From NCBI GenBank assembly GCA_963712165.1, contig CAVQGY010000001.1, forward strand, positions 372,001 to 436,000: DNA of 64,000 nt. Reading direction: 5' to 3'. Shown here piece by piece: positions 1-8,125 of the stretch. Source of the DNA: B10-G9 sp963712165 (GTDB taxonomy: Bacteria; Chloroflexota; Anaerolineae; Anaerolineales; UBA11858). The translations under genes and the position numbers were made by a program. Every line of letters starts with the position of its first letter. Position 1 is the first letter of the stretch. The notes beneath the pieces are model-generated. The model did no database searches and was not told the origin of the DNA. It saw only the letters and a program-made list of their open reading frames with translations.

Positions 1-28
1 ACCTCTTACCACTCAGGAGTTCTTTCAG

Positions 29-721
29 ATGTCCTTCTCGCCCCCCCAAAGACCTGCCGAATATGCCGAATCTGAACTGCTAAGTGCCATCCTGGATGGT
101 ACTTTTCCCATTAACAGCAGCCTACCCAGTGAGCGAGACCTTGCTGATCAACTCGGTGTCACCCGCCCCACTCTCCGGGAAGCCCTTCAGCGGCTTGCCC
201 GCGACGGCTGGCTGGATATCCAACAGGGAAAATCCACCCGGATCAGGGATTACTGGCAGGAGGGCAGCCTGGCTACCTTATCCGCCCTGGCGGCCTCTCC
301 CCACCACCAATCGCCAGATTTCGTGGCCTATCTTCTGGAGATCCGCCTGCTGCTGGCTCCCACCTATACCAGGCAGGCACTGGAAGCTGAATCCCCCCAA
401 ATTGTCGAGTTCCTGAAGGGAGCTGAAGGCTTGGACGGGGATCCAGCGGCATTTGCGTTATTTGACTGGCAGCTGCACCACATTCTAACCAGCTTTGCCA
501 GGAATCCCATTTTCCAGCTGCTGCTCAACGGGTTCCGCGATATCTATGCCCAAATGGGCCAGACTTATTTCTCGTTCGAGGAATGCCGCTCTGAATCCCG
601 CAAGTTTTATGGCCGCCTGCGGGAATGTGTGGAAGCCACTGACCTGGACTCAGCTGAAGACCTTCTAAGAAAAACCATGCAAGGCAGCCTGGATCTATGG
701 CTGCGGTTAGGAGCCCAGTAA
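29..721 (+). CDS. fadR: FadR-type GntR family transcriptional regulator
   Basis: Predicted DNA-binding regulator of 230 residues. The N-terminal winged helix has the GntR pattern (LPSERDLADQLGVTRPTLRE, about residues 38-57), followed by LQRLARDGWLDIQQG, which is very close to the E. coli FadR wing region. The C-terminal ~150 residues match the helical acyl-CoA-binding FadR domain in length. The ATG at 29 is preceded by AGGAG. The stop codon overlaps the ATG of the next gene (TAATG), so the regulator is probably translationally coupled to the FAD oxidase, GlpD and FGGY kinase. By family knowledge the ligand would be a long-chain acyl-CoA; control of this operon and of the distant beta-oxidation genes is inference. 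I see no clear FadR operator. Confidence 0.85.
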   Translation: MSFSPPQRPAEYAESELLSAILDGTFPINSSLPSERDLADQLGVTRPTLREALQRLARDGWLDIQQGKSTRIRDYWQEGSLATLSALAASPHHQSPDFVAYLLEIRLLLAPTYTRQALEAESPQIVEFLKGAEGLDGDPAAFALFDWQLHHILTSFARNPIFQLLLNGFRDIYAQMGQTYFSFEECRSESRKFYGRLRECVEATDLDSAEDLLRKTMQGSLDLWLRLGAQ

Positions 722-2310
722 TGAAGAGATGGCACGGTTGGGGCAATAGCCAGACTGACTATCCACTGACGGATCTTGCCGTGGAATACCTGGAAAATAT
801 CCTCGGTCCTCTTCCGAGATTGCCTTCCCCGGACCTGCTCTCCACCCTGGGCAAAGTCCCGGAATCCAAGCTGCCCCACCATCCCCTGATTGATATGGAA
901 CCAGAAACCCGACTGCGCCACGCCAGGGGACAGAGCCTGCCAGATTGGGCCGCTATCCATCACAACCGGGTAGAGACCTTCCCGGATGGGGTCGCCTTCC
1001 CCACCCAGACGGATGACGTGTCTCCTTTGTTATCATTCGCCCGGGAAAATGGCGCCAATATCATCCCCTACGGGGGTGGAACCAGTGTTGTTGGCCATAT
1101 CAATCCCCTGCCTGGTGGAAGACCGAACCTGACGATTTCCCTTGAGAAATTAGACCACCTGATCAAGATCGATGCCCTAAGTCACCTGGCTGAATTTGAA
1201 GCTGGTATTACTGGCCCAGCCCTGGAAGCCGTGCTGGGCACGCACGGGTACACTTTAGGGCATTTCCCTCAATCCTTTGAGTATTCGACCCTGGGAGGCT
1301 GGATCGCCAGCCGATCTTCCGGTCAGCAGTCCTACTATTACGGACGGATCGAGAGATTGTTCGCGGGGGGAGAATTGGTAACACCCCGCGGACAGCTTGT
1401 ACTCCCCTCCTATCCTGCATCAGCAGCCGGTCCCGACCTTCGCGAATGGGTGCTGGGATCAGAAGGACGCCTGGGCATAATCACCAAAGCACAAGTCCGG
1501 ATCAGGCCCAAGCCGAGAAAAGAAGGTTTCTATGGGGTCTTCTTCCCAACCTGGGAGAGCGGATCAGATGCCGTCCGGTCCATAACCCAGTCAGCTGTGC
1601 CAGTCTCCATGCTCCGGCTCAGCAATCCCATCGAAACAGAGACAACCCTGATCCTCTCCGGGAAATCCTGGATCGGCCTGGCTGATCGCGGCTTACGGCT
1701 GATCGGGCAGGGAGATGAGCGCTGCCTGCTGATCTTCGGCGTCACCGGTTCTCCCGGCTTAACTGCCCTGGCCAGGAGGGATACCCGGTCCATATGCAGA
1801 TCCCACGGCGGCGTATTTGTGGGCGAGATCATCGGTCATAGCTGGGAAAAGAACCGCTTCCTCTCCCCATACTTGCGGAACACTCTCTGGGATATCGGTG
1901 TGGCAGTGGATACTTTGGAGACTGCTCTGCCCTGGTCGCAGGTCAAGGATGCATCGCTGGCTATCCCGGAATCGATCAAGAACGGGCTCAGCCAGTTTAA
2001 TGAAAAGGCGCTGGTCATGACTCATCTCTCCCACATCTACCAAGACGGGGCCAGCATCTACACCACATTCCTCTTCAGGAGGACTGCTGATCCGGATCAG
2101 CTCCTGGAACGCTGGCGTGTTATGAAGGATGCTGCCAGCCGGGAGATCCAGCACCACGGCGGGACAATATCCCACCAGCACGGCGTGGGAACCGACCACA
2201 AATCCTACCTTCCAGCCGAAAAAGGACCTCTGGGCATGGAAGCCATTCGATCTACGGCTGAACTCTTCGATCCGGATGGCATTTTGAATCCCGGAAAACT
2301 GTTCGATTGA
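721..2310 (+). CDS. FAD-binding oxidase, alkyl-DHAP-synthase-like
   Basis: VAO-family flavoprotein of 529 residues. It opens with KRWHGWG, the typical start of alkyldihydroxyacetone-phosphate synthase relatives. The FAD_binding_4 region contains YGGGTSVVG (about residues 118-126) and the ASRSSGQQSYYYGRIE segment. The C-terminal cap ends with SHQHGVG and DPDGILNPGKLF. The true synthase has a His tract (HHH) near this site, whereas here one is Gln, as in many bacterial homologs of unknown substrate. The start at 721 is preferred to an upstream in-frame ATG at 697 because AGGAG lies 8 bases before it and it overlaps the regulator stop. The neighbours suggest a glycerol-3-phosphate or ether-lipid substrate, but this is inference. 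Confidence 0.8.
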   Translation: MKRWHGWGNSQTDYPLTDLAVEYLENILGPLPRLPSPDLLSTLGKVPESKLPHHPLIDMEPETRLRHARGQSLPDWAAIHHNRVETFPDGVAFPTQTDDVSPLLSFARENGANIIPYGGGTSVVGHINPLPGGRPNLTISLEKLDHLIKIDALSHLAEFEAGITGPALEAVLGTHGYTLGHFPQSFEYSTLGGWIASRSSGQQSYYYGRIERLFAGGELVTPRGQLVLPSYPASAAGPDLREWVLGSEGRLGIITKAQVRIRPKPRKEGFYGVFFPTWESGSDAVRSITQSAVPVSMLRLSNPIETETTLILSGKSWIGLADRGLRLIGQGDERCLLIFGVTGSPGLTALARRDTRSICRSHGGVFVGEIIGHSWEKNRFLSPYLRNTLWDIGVAVDTLETALPWSQVKDASLAIPESIKNGLSQFNEKALVMTHLSHIYQDGASIYTTFLFRRTADPDQLLERWRVMKDAASREIQHHGGTISHQHGVGTDHKSYLPAEKGPLGMEAIRSTAELFDPDGILNPGKLFD

Positions 2311-2340
2311 CAAATAGCCAGGCAATAATCGAGGATATTC

Positions 2341-3930
2341 ATGGTTTGGGAAAAAGGATGGCGCGAAAAAGCCTGGGGGGATCTGGATCAACCCTGGGAC
2401 TTGATCATCATTGGTGGGGGCATTACCGGTGCGGGTGTGCTGCGCCAGGCAGTCCAGGCCGGCTTGAAATCGCTGCTGGTGGAAGCCCATGACTTTGGAT
2501 CAGGGACTTCCAGCCGCTCCTCCAAGCTGGTCCACGGCGGACTGCGCTACCTGGGAACAGCCCAACTCAAATTGACCCTGGAATCGGTTCGAGAACGCGA
2601 GTATCTGCTCAAGCAGGGCCGCGGGCTGGTCAACCAGCTGGGATTCCTGTACGCCCGAAGGCAGGGAGATCACATGCCAGGCTGGATATTCGGCCTGGGG
2701 CTCTGCGCCTATGACCTGATGGCCAGGCAGTGGCAGCATAGATCTTACGACAACTACGATATGCAGGATCTCTGCCCTCCCCTCACCTCACCGGATCTTC
2801 GTGGTGGTTACCGCTATTTTGACGCCCAAACCGATGATGCCCGCTTGGTTTTGCGCCTCATCCGGGAATCAGTAGAGATGGGCGGTCTGGCCCTGAATTA
2901 TACCCGTGGTGCAAATCTCCTCAAAACGGCTGACGGCAGGGTCAGGGGAGTTGCCCTGCAAGACACAACCGGGCAGATCAATCGCACAGCGGAGGTAAAA
3001 GCTAAAGTCATCATCAACGCCACTGGCGTATGGGTAGATGAACTCAGAAGGGAGTTGGGAAAGCCAGCCCGGATGCGGCCACTCCGGGGAAGCCATCTGA
3101 TCATCCAGCAGGAACGCCTTCCTCTCAGCAGGGCAGTCACTTTTCTCCATCCAGAAGACGGCAGGCCCGTATTTGCCCTTCCCTGGGAAGGCGTGATCGT
3201 TTTTGGTACCACGGACCTGGACCATTCTGAAGATCTGGTGGTTAATCCCCAGATCATCCCGGAAGAAGTGGATTATTTGCTGAGCGGGCTTCGTTTTATC
3301 TTTCCAGTCCAAGAACTGGATTATAGTGATATCACCGGGGCCTTTGCTGGGCTGCGGCCAGTGGTCAATACAGGCAAATCCGATCCTTCCAAGGAATCCC
3401 GTGAATATGCGGTCTGGGATGATAATGGGTTGATCACGGTCGCGGGCGGCAAACTGACAACCTTCCGCTTAATGGCCCGGGATGCCTTGAAAAAAGCCCA
3501 ACCCTATACGTCTTCCAGAAGATTCAATCACCAGCTTCCAACCCTGCTGACGCATCCTGAAGACGTGGTCTCCCTGGGATTCAGGCAGCATTATTCCCCG
3601 GCCGAACAGGTGCGCTTGCTGGGGCGATACAGCATTGAAACCCTTGAGGGGCTTTCCAATGTGGATCCAACTGAGCATCAGCCCATTCCTGGCACACCCT
3701 ATACCTGGGCTGAGCTGCGCGAAGTCGCACACCAGGAAGCCGTGGTTCACCTGGATGACCTGCTGCTTCGAAGGATCCGGCTGGGACTGCTGATCCCGGA
3801 TGGGGGGAGAGCGCTGATGGACAAACTCGGCGGAGTGATCCGCCCAGCGCTGGGATGGTCTGTCACTCGTTGGGAACAAGAGAGGAAAGCTTATTTGGAA
3901 TTGATCCAATCCACCTACCAAATAGGATGA
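2341..3930 (+). CDS. glpD: FAD-dependent glycerol-3-phosphate dehydrogenase
   Basis: Oxidises sn-glycerol-3-phosphate to dihydroxyacetone phosphate, passing electrons to quinone at the membrane (family knowledge). The 529-residue protein has the N-terminal Rossmann FAD motif IIGGGITGAG (about residues 23-32), the GlpD signature SSRSSKLVHGGLRYL, the FGTTDLDH segment and AGGKLTTFRLMA. The C-terminal domain is helical, as in aerobic GlpD/GlpA. GAGG sits just upstream of the ATG and only 30 bases separate it from the FAD oxidase stop, so they are probably cotranscribed. Full length with no damaged motif. Confidence 0.92.
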   Translation: MVWEKGWREKAWGDLDQPWDLIIIGGGITGAGVLRQAVQAGLKSLLVEAHDFGSGTSSRSSKLVHGGLRYLGTAQLKLTLESVREREYLLKQGRGLVNQLGFLYARRQGDHMPGWIFGLGLCAYDLMARQWQHRSYDNYDMQDLCPPLTSPDLRGGYRYFDAQTDDARLVLRLIRESVEMGGLALNYTRGANLLKTADGRVRGVALQDTTGQINRTAEVKAKVIINATGVWVDELRRELGKPARMRPLRGSHLIIQQERLPLSRAVTFLHPEDGRPVFALPWEGVIVFGTTDLDHSEDLVVNPQIIPEEVDYLLSGLRFIFPVQELDYSDITGAFAGLRPVVNTGKSDPSKESREYAVWDDNGLITVAGGKLTTFRLMARDALKKAQPYTSSRRFNHQLPTLLTHPEDVVSLGFRQHYSPAEQVRLLGRYSIETLEGLSNVDPTEHQPIPGTPYTWAELREVAHQEAVVHLDDLLLRRIRLGLLIPDGGRALMDKLGGVIRPALGWSVTRWEQERKAYLELIQSTYQIG

Positions 3931-3993
3931 TCGCAATTCAGCTCTGACTGAACTACCATCAGAAAGGTTCAGAGGTATTTCACAGGAGAGGTT

Positions 3994-5529
3994 ATGGCAG
4001 AAAACCTGCTGGCTATCGATAACGGAACTCAAAGCGTGCGGGCCATGCTCTTTGATCCCCAAGGAAATCTGCTCCACATCAAACAGATCCCCATTGAGCC
4101 TTATTATTCCACCGCTCCCGGTTTGGCAGAGCAGGACCCAGAAGTCTTCTGGGGGGCAGTCTGCGAGGCCTGCCAGGGTCTCTGGGAAAAGGGAGCAGAC
4201 AAATCCAGCATCGCCGCGGTTGCGCTCACTACCCAGCGGTCCACTTTGCTCAATGTTGACCGTGCCGGGGTTCCGCTCCGGCCGGCTATCGTTTGGCTTG
4301 ACCAGCGCCGCACAGAGGGGTTAAAACCCCTGGGTGGATTATGGGGTGCGGCATTCCGGATCGCCGGCGCATCCGGAACGGTGGCTTACCTGCAAGCTGA
4401 AGCAGAAGCCAACTGGATCCAAACCCACCAGCCTGAGATCTGGGAAGGGACCTACAAATATCTCTTCCTTTCCGGCTTCCTGACCCACCGGCTGACCGGC
4501 CGTTTTGTGGATTCTGTCGCCAGCCAGGTGGGTTATGTGCCCTTCGATTATAAAAATCTAGCCTGGTCAAAAAAATGGGATTGGAAATGGCAGGCTGTAC
4601 CTATTAACCCGGACATGCTGCCGGAGCTGATCCCGGTGAGTGAGATCCTGGGAGAGATCACTCCCCAGGCGGCTGAGGCAACCGGAATTCCAGCCGGCCT
4701 GCCCCTGATCGCCGCGGCGGCAGACAAGGCTACCGAAGTGCTGGGTGCCGGCTGCCTGCGGCCCGATCTGGGCTGCCTGAGCTATGGCTCCGCTGCCACG
4801 CTGAACACCACCCATACGAAATATATCGAGATCATTCCCCTGATCCCGCCCTACCCCGCAGCAGTACCGGACGCTTACAACCTGGAGATCCAGATCTTCC
4901 GCGGATACTGGATGGTGTCCTGGTTCAAGAATGAATTCGGCCTTCGGGAGCAGAAACTGGCAGACGAGCAGGGAATCCAACCCGAAGACCTCTTTGATGA
5001 CCTGGTCAATGCTGTCCCTCCGGGTTCCGATGGCCTGGTGCTGCAGCCTTACTGGTCCCCGGGGCTGCGGTTCCCGGGCCCAGAAGCGCGGGGGGCGATC
5101 ATTGGCTTCAGCGACAGCCATACCCGGGCTCATATCTACCGCGCTATACTGGAAGGGCTGGCCTATGCGCTGAGGGAGGCTTCTGAGAAATCCAACCGGC
5201 GCACCAAAATACCCATCCGGGAGCTTCGCGTGGCCGGCGGCGGCAGCCAGAGCGATGCTGCCCTGCAGCTGACAGCGGACATCTTCGGTCTGCCGGTTTC
5301 CCGCCCCCACCTGTATGAGACCTCCGGCTTGGGCGCAGCCATCGACGCCGCAGTAGGCGTGGGGATCCATCCGAACTTTGATACCGCGGTGGCGGGTATG
5401 ACCCGGATCGGCGAGACCTTCCTGCCCGATCCAAACACCCAGGCAGTCTATGATGAACTCTATAACGGGGTCTACAAGAACATGTACCGCCAGTTGCGCC
5501 CGCTGTATAAAGCCATGCCTGGCCGCTGA
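3994..5529 (+). CDS. FGGY-family carbohydrate kinase (glycerol-kinase-like)
   Basis: ATP-dependent polyol or sugar kinase of 511 residues. The N-terminal actin-fold phosphate motif is DNGTQSVRAMLFD (about residues 8-20). The central TTQRSTLLNVD and VWLDQR segments resemble the glycerol kinase substrate pocket, and the C-terminal VAGGGSQSDAALQLTADIFG is the FGGY_C adenosine motif. An ACAGGAGAGG ribosome site precedes the ATG. Position after glpD suggests glycerol, but the protein diverges from canonical GlpK, so glycerol, a related polyol or a sugar remain possible. The 63-base gap from glpD carries no terminator I can see. Confidence 0.85.
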   Translation: MAENLLAIDNGTQSVRAMLFDPQGNLLHIKQIPIEPYYSTAPGLAEQDPEVFWGAVCEACQGLWEKGADKSSIAAVALTTQRSTLLNVDRAGVPLRPAIVWLDQRRTEGLKPLGGLWGAAFRIAGASGTVAYLQAEAEANWIQTHQPEIWEGTYKYLFLSGFLTHRLTGRFVDSVASQVGYVPFDYKNLAWSKKWDWKWQAVPINPDMLPELIPVSEILGEITPQAAEATGIPAGLPLIAAAADKATEVLGAGCLRPDLGCLSYGSAATLNTTHTKYIEIIPLIPPYPAAVPDAYNLEIQIFRGYWMVSWFKNEFGLREQKLADEQGIQPEDLFDDLVNAVPPGSDGLVLQPYWSPGLRFPGPEARGAIIGFSDSHTRAHIYRAILEGLAYALREASEKSNRRTKIPIRELRVAGGGSQSDAALQLTADIFGLPVSRPHLYETSGLGAAIDAAVGVGIHPNFDTAVAGMTRIGETFLPDPNTQAVYDELYNGVYKNMYRQLRPLYKAMPGR

Positions 5530-5582
5530 GTGAATTGGGGGCTGTTTAGGGGGGAAAAACTGCCTGGAAAAAGGCCGCAAGA

Positions 5583-5611
5583 TTGACAAAGTGCCTCCCC
5601 CATAGTACACT
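5583..5611 (+). promoter_or_regulatory. Sigma70-type promoter of tRNA-Met
   Basis: TTGACA at 5583-5588 and TACACT at 5606-5611 with a 17-base spacer, ending 12 bases before the tRNA. This is close to consensus. Confidence 0.85.
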
Positions 5612-5623
5612 ATTTTCCGTCCT

Positions 5624-5695
5624 GGCGAGGTAGCTCAGTGGTAGAGCAGGGGACTCATAAGCCCTTGGCCGGCGGTTCAAATCCGCCCCTCGCCA
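5624..5695 (+). tRNA. tRNA-Met (anticodon CAT)
   Basis: 72-base cloverleaf. Acceptor stem GGCGAGG (5624-5630) pairs with CCTCGCC (5688-5694), discriminator A5695. T arm GGCGG-TTCAAAT-CCGCC (5671-5687), anticodon loop CTCATAA with CAT. The 3' CCA is not encoded (next bases are TTT). CAT also occurs in initiator and lysidine-modified Ile2 tRNAs; the first base pair G-C disfavours initiator, but Ile2 cannot be fully excluded by eye. Its 3' part is repeated downstream at 9328, 10996 and 12108, marking it as an integration target. Confidence 0.93.
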
Positions 5696-5716
5696 TTTAG
5701 TGAAAAATCAAAGGGA

Positions 5717-5750
5717 AACACGCACACTCAAAGGAGTGTGTGTTGTGTTT
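5717..5750 (+). terminator. tRNA-Met terminator hairpin
   Basis: Stem ACACGCACACTC / GAGTGTGTGTTGT with loop AAAG, followed by TGTTT. The same hairpin, with small changes, follows every downstream copy of the tRNA 3' end. Confidence 0.75.
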
Positions 5751-5811
5751 AAGGCGATAGATACACAGGGTACTATGATCAAAATTCTGGTCGATGATTA
5801 CCTTCTAAACT

Positions 5812-6065
5812 GGTTGGAAGCCTTTATGCTCGACCGGAAATGCCCTGCCGATGATGAGTATAGTACCTGACCGCCAGAATCATCAAGCTGGCAAGCAAGT
5901 ATGGACGCTATGGCTACCTCAGGGTGCCCGCCTTGCTGAGAAATGAGGGTTGGATTGAACTAGTTCAAACCACAAACGTGCGGATCGGATCTGGCGCAGT
6001 TTAATGGGACTGAAACGGAGTTTAGGGAATGGATGGGGAGTAGGAAGTGGCGGATCCAACAAGTC
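5812..6065 (+). pseudogene. IS3-family transposase OrfB, N-terminal remnant
   Basis: Broken reading frame. From 5870 it reads TARIIKLASKYGRYGYLRVP followed by ALLRNEGWIE, the HTH_21 region of IS3-family OrfB. One frame away, from about 5970, it continues as NHKRADRIWRSLMGLK, the expected next motif. Upstream, PADDEYST matches the segment before it in yet another frame. At least two indels and stops separate the pieces. The element has no visible ends and the catalytic DDE part is missing. It lies directly behind the tRNA-Met terminator. Confidence 0.75.
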
Positions 6066-6225
6066 TGAGGATTGAGAGCCTTGAACAGACAATCACCAGA
6101 TTATAGCCTACACCAATTGGCTATGACCCAACAATAAATATTTATCTATACTGGAAACAAACAAAACAACAATATAACAAAGAAGTAACCAAACAAAGAC
6201 AGTTGTTAACGAAAAAAATCAGGAA

Positions 6226-6827
6226 TTATTTTTTGATGCAGGCATCTAGCCCCAATGCTTCGGCAGCTTCATTAACAGCCTTTTGACCATTATACCAATT
6301 AAGAACTACTACAGGGGAGATGTCCAAGCTTTCCGCCTCACCCGCACCCCAGTTGACAATTGCGATTTGCCCGAACTCAGTAATATATAAGTTTATGAGG
6401 CCTTCACTTTTTTCAGCTTTCTTCAAAGCTGTATCGAAATCATCCGCGAAGATAACACCTGCATCCGCTGTTGCATATAGATTACTTTGCATTTTGGCAG
6501 CTTGCGGTGCAAACTCCTCAATGATAGTAATAACACCTAACGCTTCAGCTGCCTCAAGATATGCTTGTGCTATTAATCTCTCTCTTTCTGAAAGATGGTT
6601 CGTTGTTTCATTTTTAGATTCGAGCTTTGTTTAAATACCTGACATGCTTCTTGAGCTAATTCGGAGAATTCCTCATCAGTGATCGCATCAGACGTAGCGG
6701 TAGGCAATGGTGTCGATGTAGGTATTGGTGTTGAGGTAAGCTTGGGACCAAGTAATTGGCCGGGTTTACAACCCGAAATTAATAGACATGATGTAAATAA
6801 AAATAGACTTATCACTTTTTTTCTCAT
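6226..6827 (-). pseudogene. Frameshifted small lipoprotein gene
   Basis: Reading from 6827, the protein starts MRKKVISLFLFTSCLLISGC (lipobox LISG|C), then a Thr/Pro linker (TPIPTSTPLPTATS) and a helical region. The first frame stops at 6573, but a shift inside the A5 run near 6630 continues as NETTNHLSERERLIAQAYLE and runs in frame to 6226, giving about 198 residues. One missing A would explain the break. I do not recognise the domain (KMQSNLYATADAGVIF, VVVLNWYNGQKAVNEAAEAL). It could be a real pseudogene or a homopolymer sequencing error. Confidence 0.65.
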
Positions 6828-6863
6828 TTAATCCCTTCCCATCAAATATTTTTATCAATAGCA

Positions 6864-7160
6864 TTATATTTGCTTATGGCAATCACCCATTAATTGTACT
6901 ACTCCTTTTGTTAATCCAATCAGCTGAAATCGGATAGCAGGAACCATGATCGCGGCTGGTACCGGTGGTCAATTACCTGGAGCACTTTGCGGTCTGAGCA
7001 TGTTGTATTCCTTCCTCCACATCCCGATCAAGATTTGAGATTTCTTCAAAGTCTAGAAAATCTCTCATCTTCCCGTTGAAGGACTCAATATAGCCGTCCT
7101 CCCAGGGACTGCCCGGTTTTATATAAAGCGGTTTGATCTGAAGATTAGACAAGCCCGCTG
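6864..7160 (-). pseudogene. IS3-family transposase OrfB, C-terminal remnant
   Basis: On the minus strand from about 7160 the frame reads LQIKPLYIKPGSPWEDGYIE and SFNGKMRDFLDFEEI, the integrase-core C-terminus of IS3/IS407-type OrfB with the final catalytic Glu region. It then shifts frame to EYNMLRPQSAPGN, a stop, and PPVPAAIMVPA, matching the RPHSALGYRPPAPEA tail of the family, ending at 6864. It is opposite in strand to the OrfB N-terminal remnant at 5812, so the two are not one simple element. Confidence 0.8.
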
Positions 7161-7529
7161 CGTGTTAGTTATTGGATTAATAAGTTAATGATAGATGATG
7201 TTGTTTTTATTCCTGAGGAGACCTGTTCTACGCCCCCTCTGGAAATGAACGATTTATTTTTCATGAATATATGCTGAATTTGATTGGGTCATTTAAACCC
7301 TCATAGAGCTTACCTAACAAGCGTTCATAATTAATTAATCTATCACTGTGGCTAAGCGTCTAGGCTTGTTCACTCTCTGAATATTTGACCTGCCCCAAAA
7401 AACTCATCCAAGTGCAATGTCGGGGTTCGCACATACAGAAGCCAATACATATACCATATTTACCAGAGCAAATCATCACCAACCCCGCGATGCTTAGGTC
7501 CGCTCACGTTTCAGCCAGGGAAAACCAGA
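7161..7529. other. Non-coding stretch between IS remnants
   Basis: AT-rich sequence with no open frame resembling a protein family and no convincing promoter or terminator. Probably degraded mobile-element or spacer DNA. Confidence 0.5.
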
Positions 7530-7685
7530 GGACAAACCCGCAAAGCCCTGGGGATCAGCGAAAAAACCTGCTAGCGCCGGCGCAGGGAGTACAGGGGAAT
7601 GGACGTCACCCAGGCCGGGAAACGCAAAGAAATAGAAAAGGGAAATGCCCGGCTGAAGAAGCTGGTCACAGGTCTCTCCCCGACC
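7530..7685 (+). pseudogene. IS3-family transposase OrfA remnant
   Basis: One plus-strand frame reads QTRKALGISEKTC, an in-frame TAG at 7572-7574, then RRRREYRGMDVTQAGKRKEI and EKGNARLKKLVTGLS. This matches the IS3/IS407 OrfA pattern GISEQTYYRWRKEYGGM...LEKENARLKKLVAELSLD. The stop replaces the conserved Tyr/Trp position. After LVTGLS the similarity ends abruptly. Confidence 0.75.
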
Positions 7686-8110
7686 TCCTGCCAGGCGGAA
7701 ACGTTCAGGATTTTGATCACTTGTCTCCGGATCAGGCTCACATCTATAATCCAGGGATGCTTGCCGTATCGACAGCTGCCCTTCGTCAGTCCAGAAAATC
7801 AGATAAACTCTTCTTATTGTCCAAAGTGGACAGAGGTAAAGAAAGTGATCCAGATAGCACAGATTTCTGGTATTCGAAACCCGGAATTGACCGCGACTAA
7901 CCAATATCAATTCCAGTCCAGCCTGCCCCTGATAACCCTGTTTTTTGGATCAACCTTTCTCATTACCTGGAGAATAATTCCGGCTCTGGCTGATTTGCCA
8001 GGGGGAGACCAGACCCTATTTCTGATATCCGCCGCATCTGGACCCTTTCATTGCCGCAAAAACATTAAAATCATAAATGTGATTACGGATATGCCAAACG
8101 TATTCTCAAA
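7686..8110. other. Unassigned sequence upstream of the WD40 gene
   Basis: The plus-strand frame downstream of the OrfA remnant stays open to 8117, but its translation shows no domain or signal I recognise and looks like random extension of the IS remnant. No clear promoter for the 8126 gene is visible apart from its ribosome site. Confidence 0.4.
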
Positions 8111-8125
8111 TAATTAAGGAGATCC

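Noticed and set aside
1759..2490. 243-residue minus-strand frame
   Set aside because: It lies opposite the AGPS-like and glpD genes, has no ribosome site and shows no family motif.
4567..5610. Long minus-strand frame opposite the FGGY kinase
   Set aside because: It is a shadow of a gene with clear kinase motifs. Its translation shows no domain and it runs into the tRNA promoter.
7599..8117. 172-residue plus-strand gene
   Set aside because: Only its first ~30 codons have meaning, as an IS3 OrfA remnant whose frame begins further upstream and contains a stop. The rest resembles nothing.
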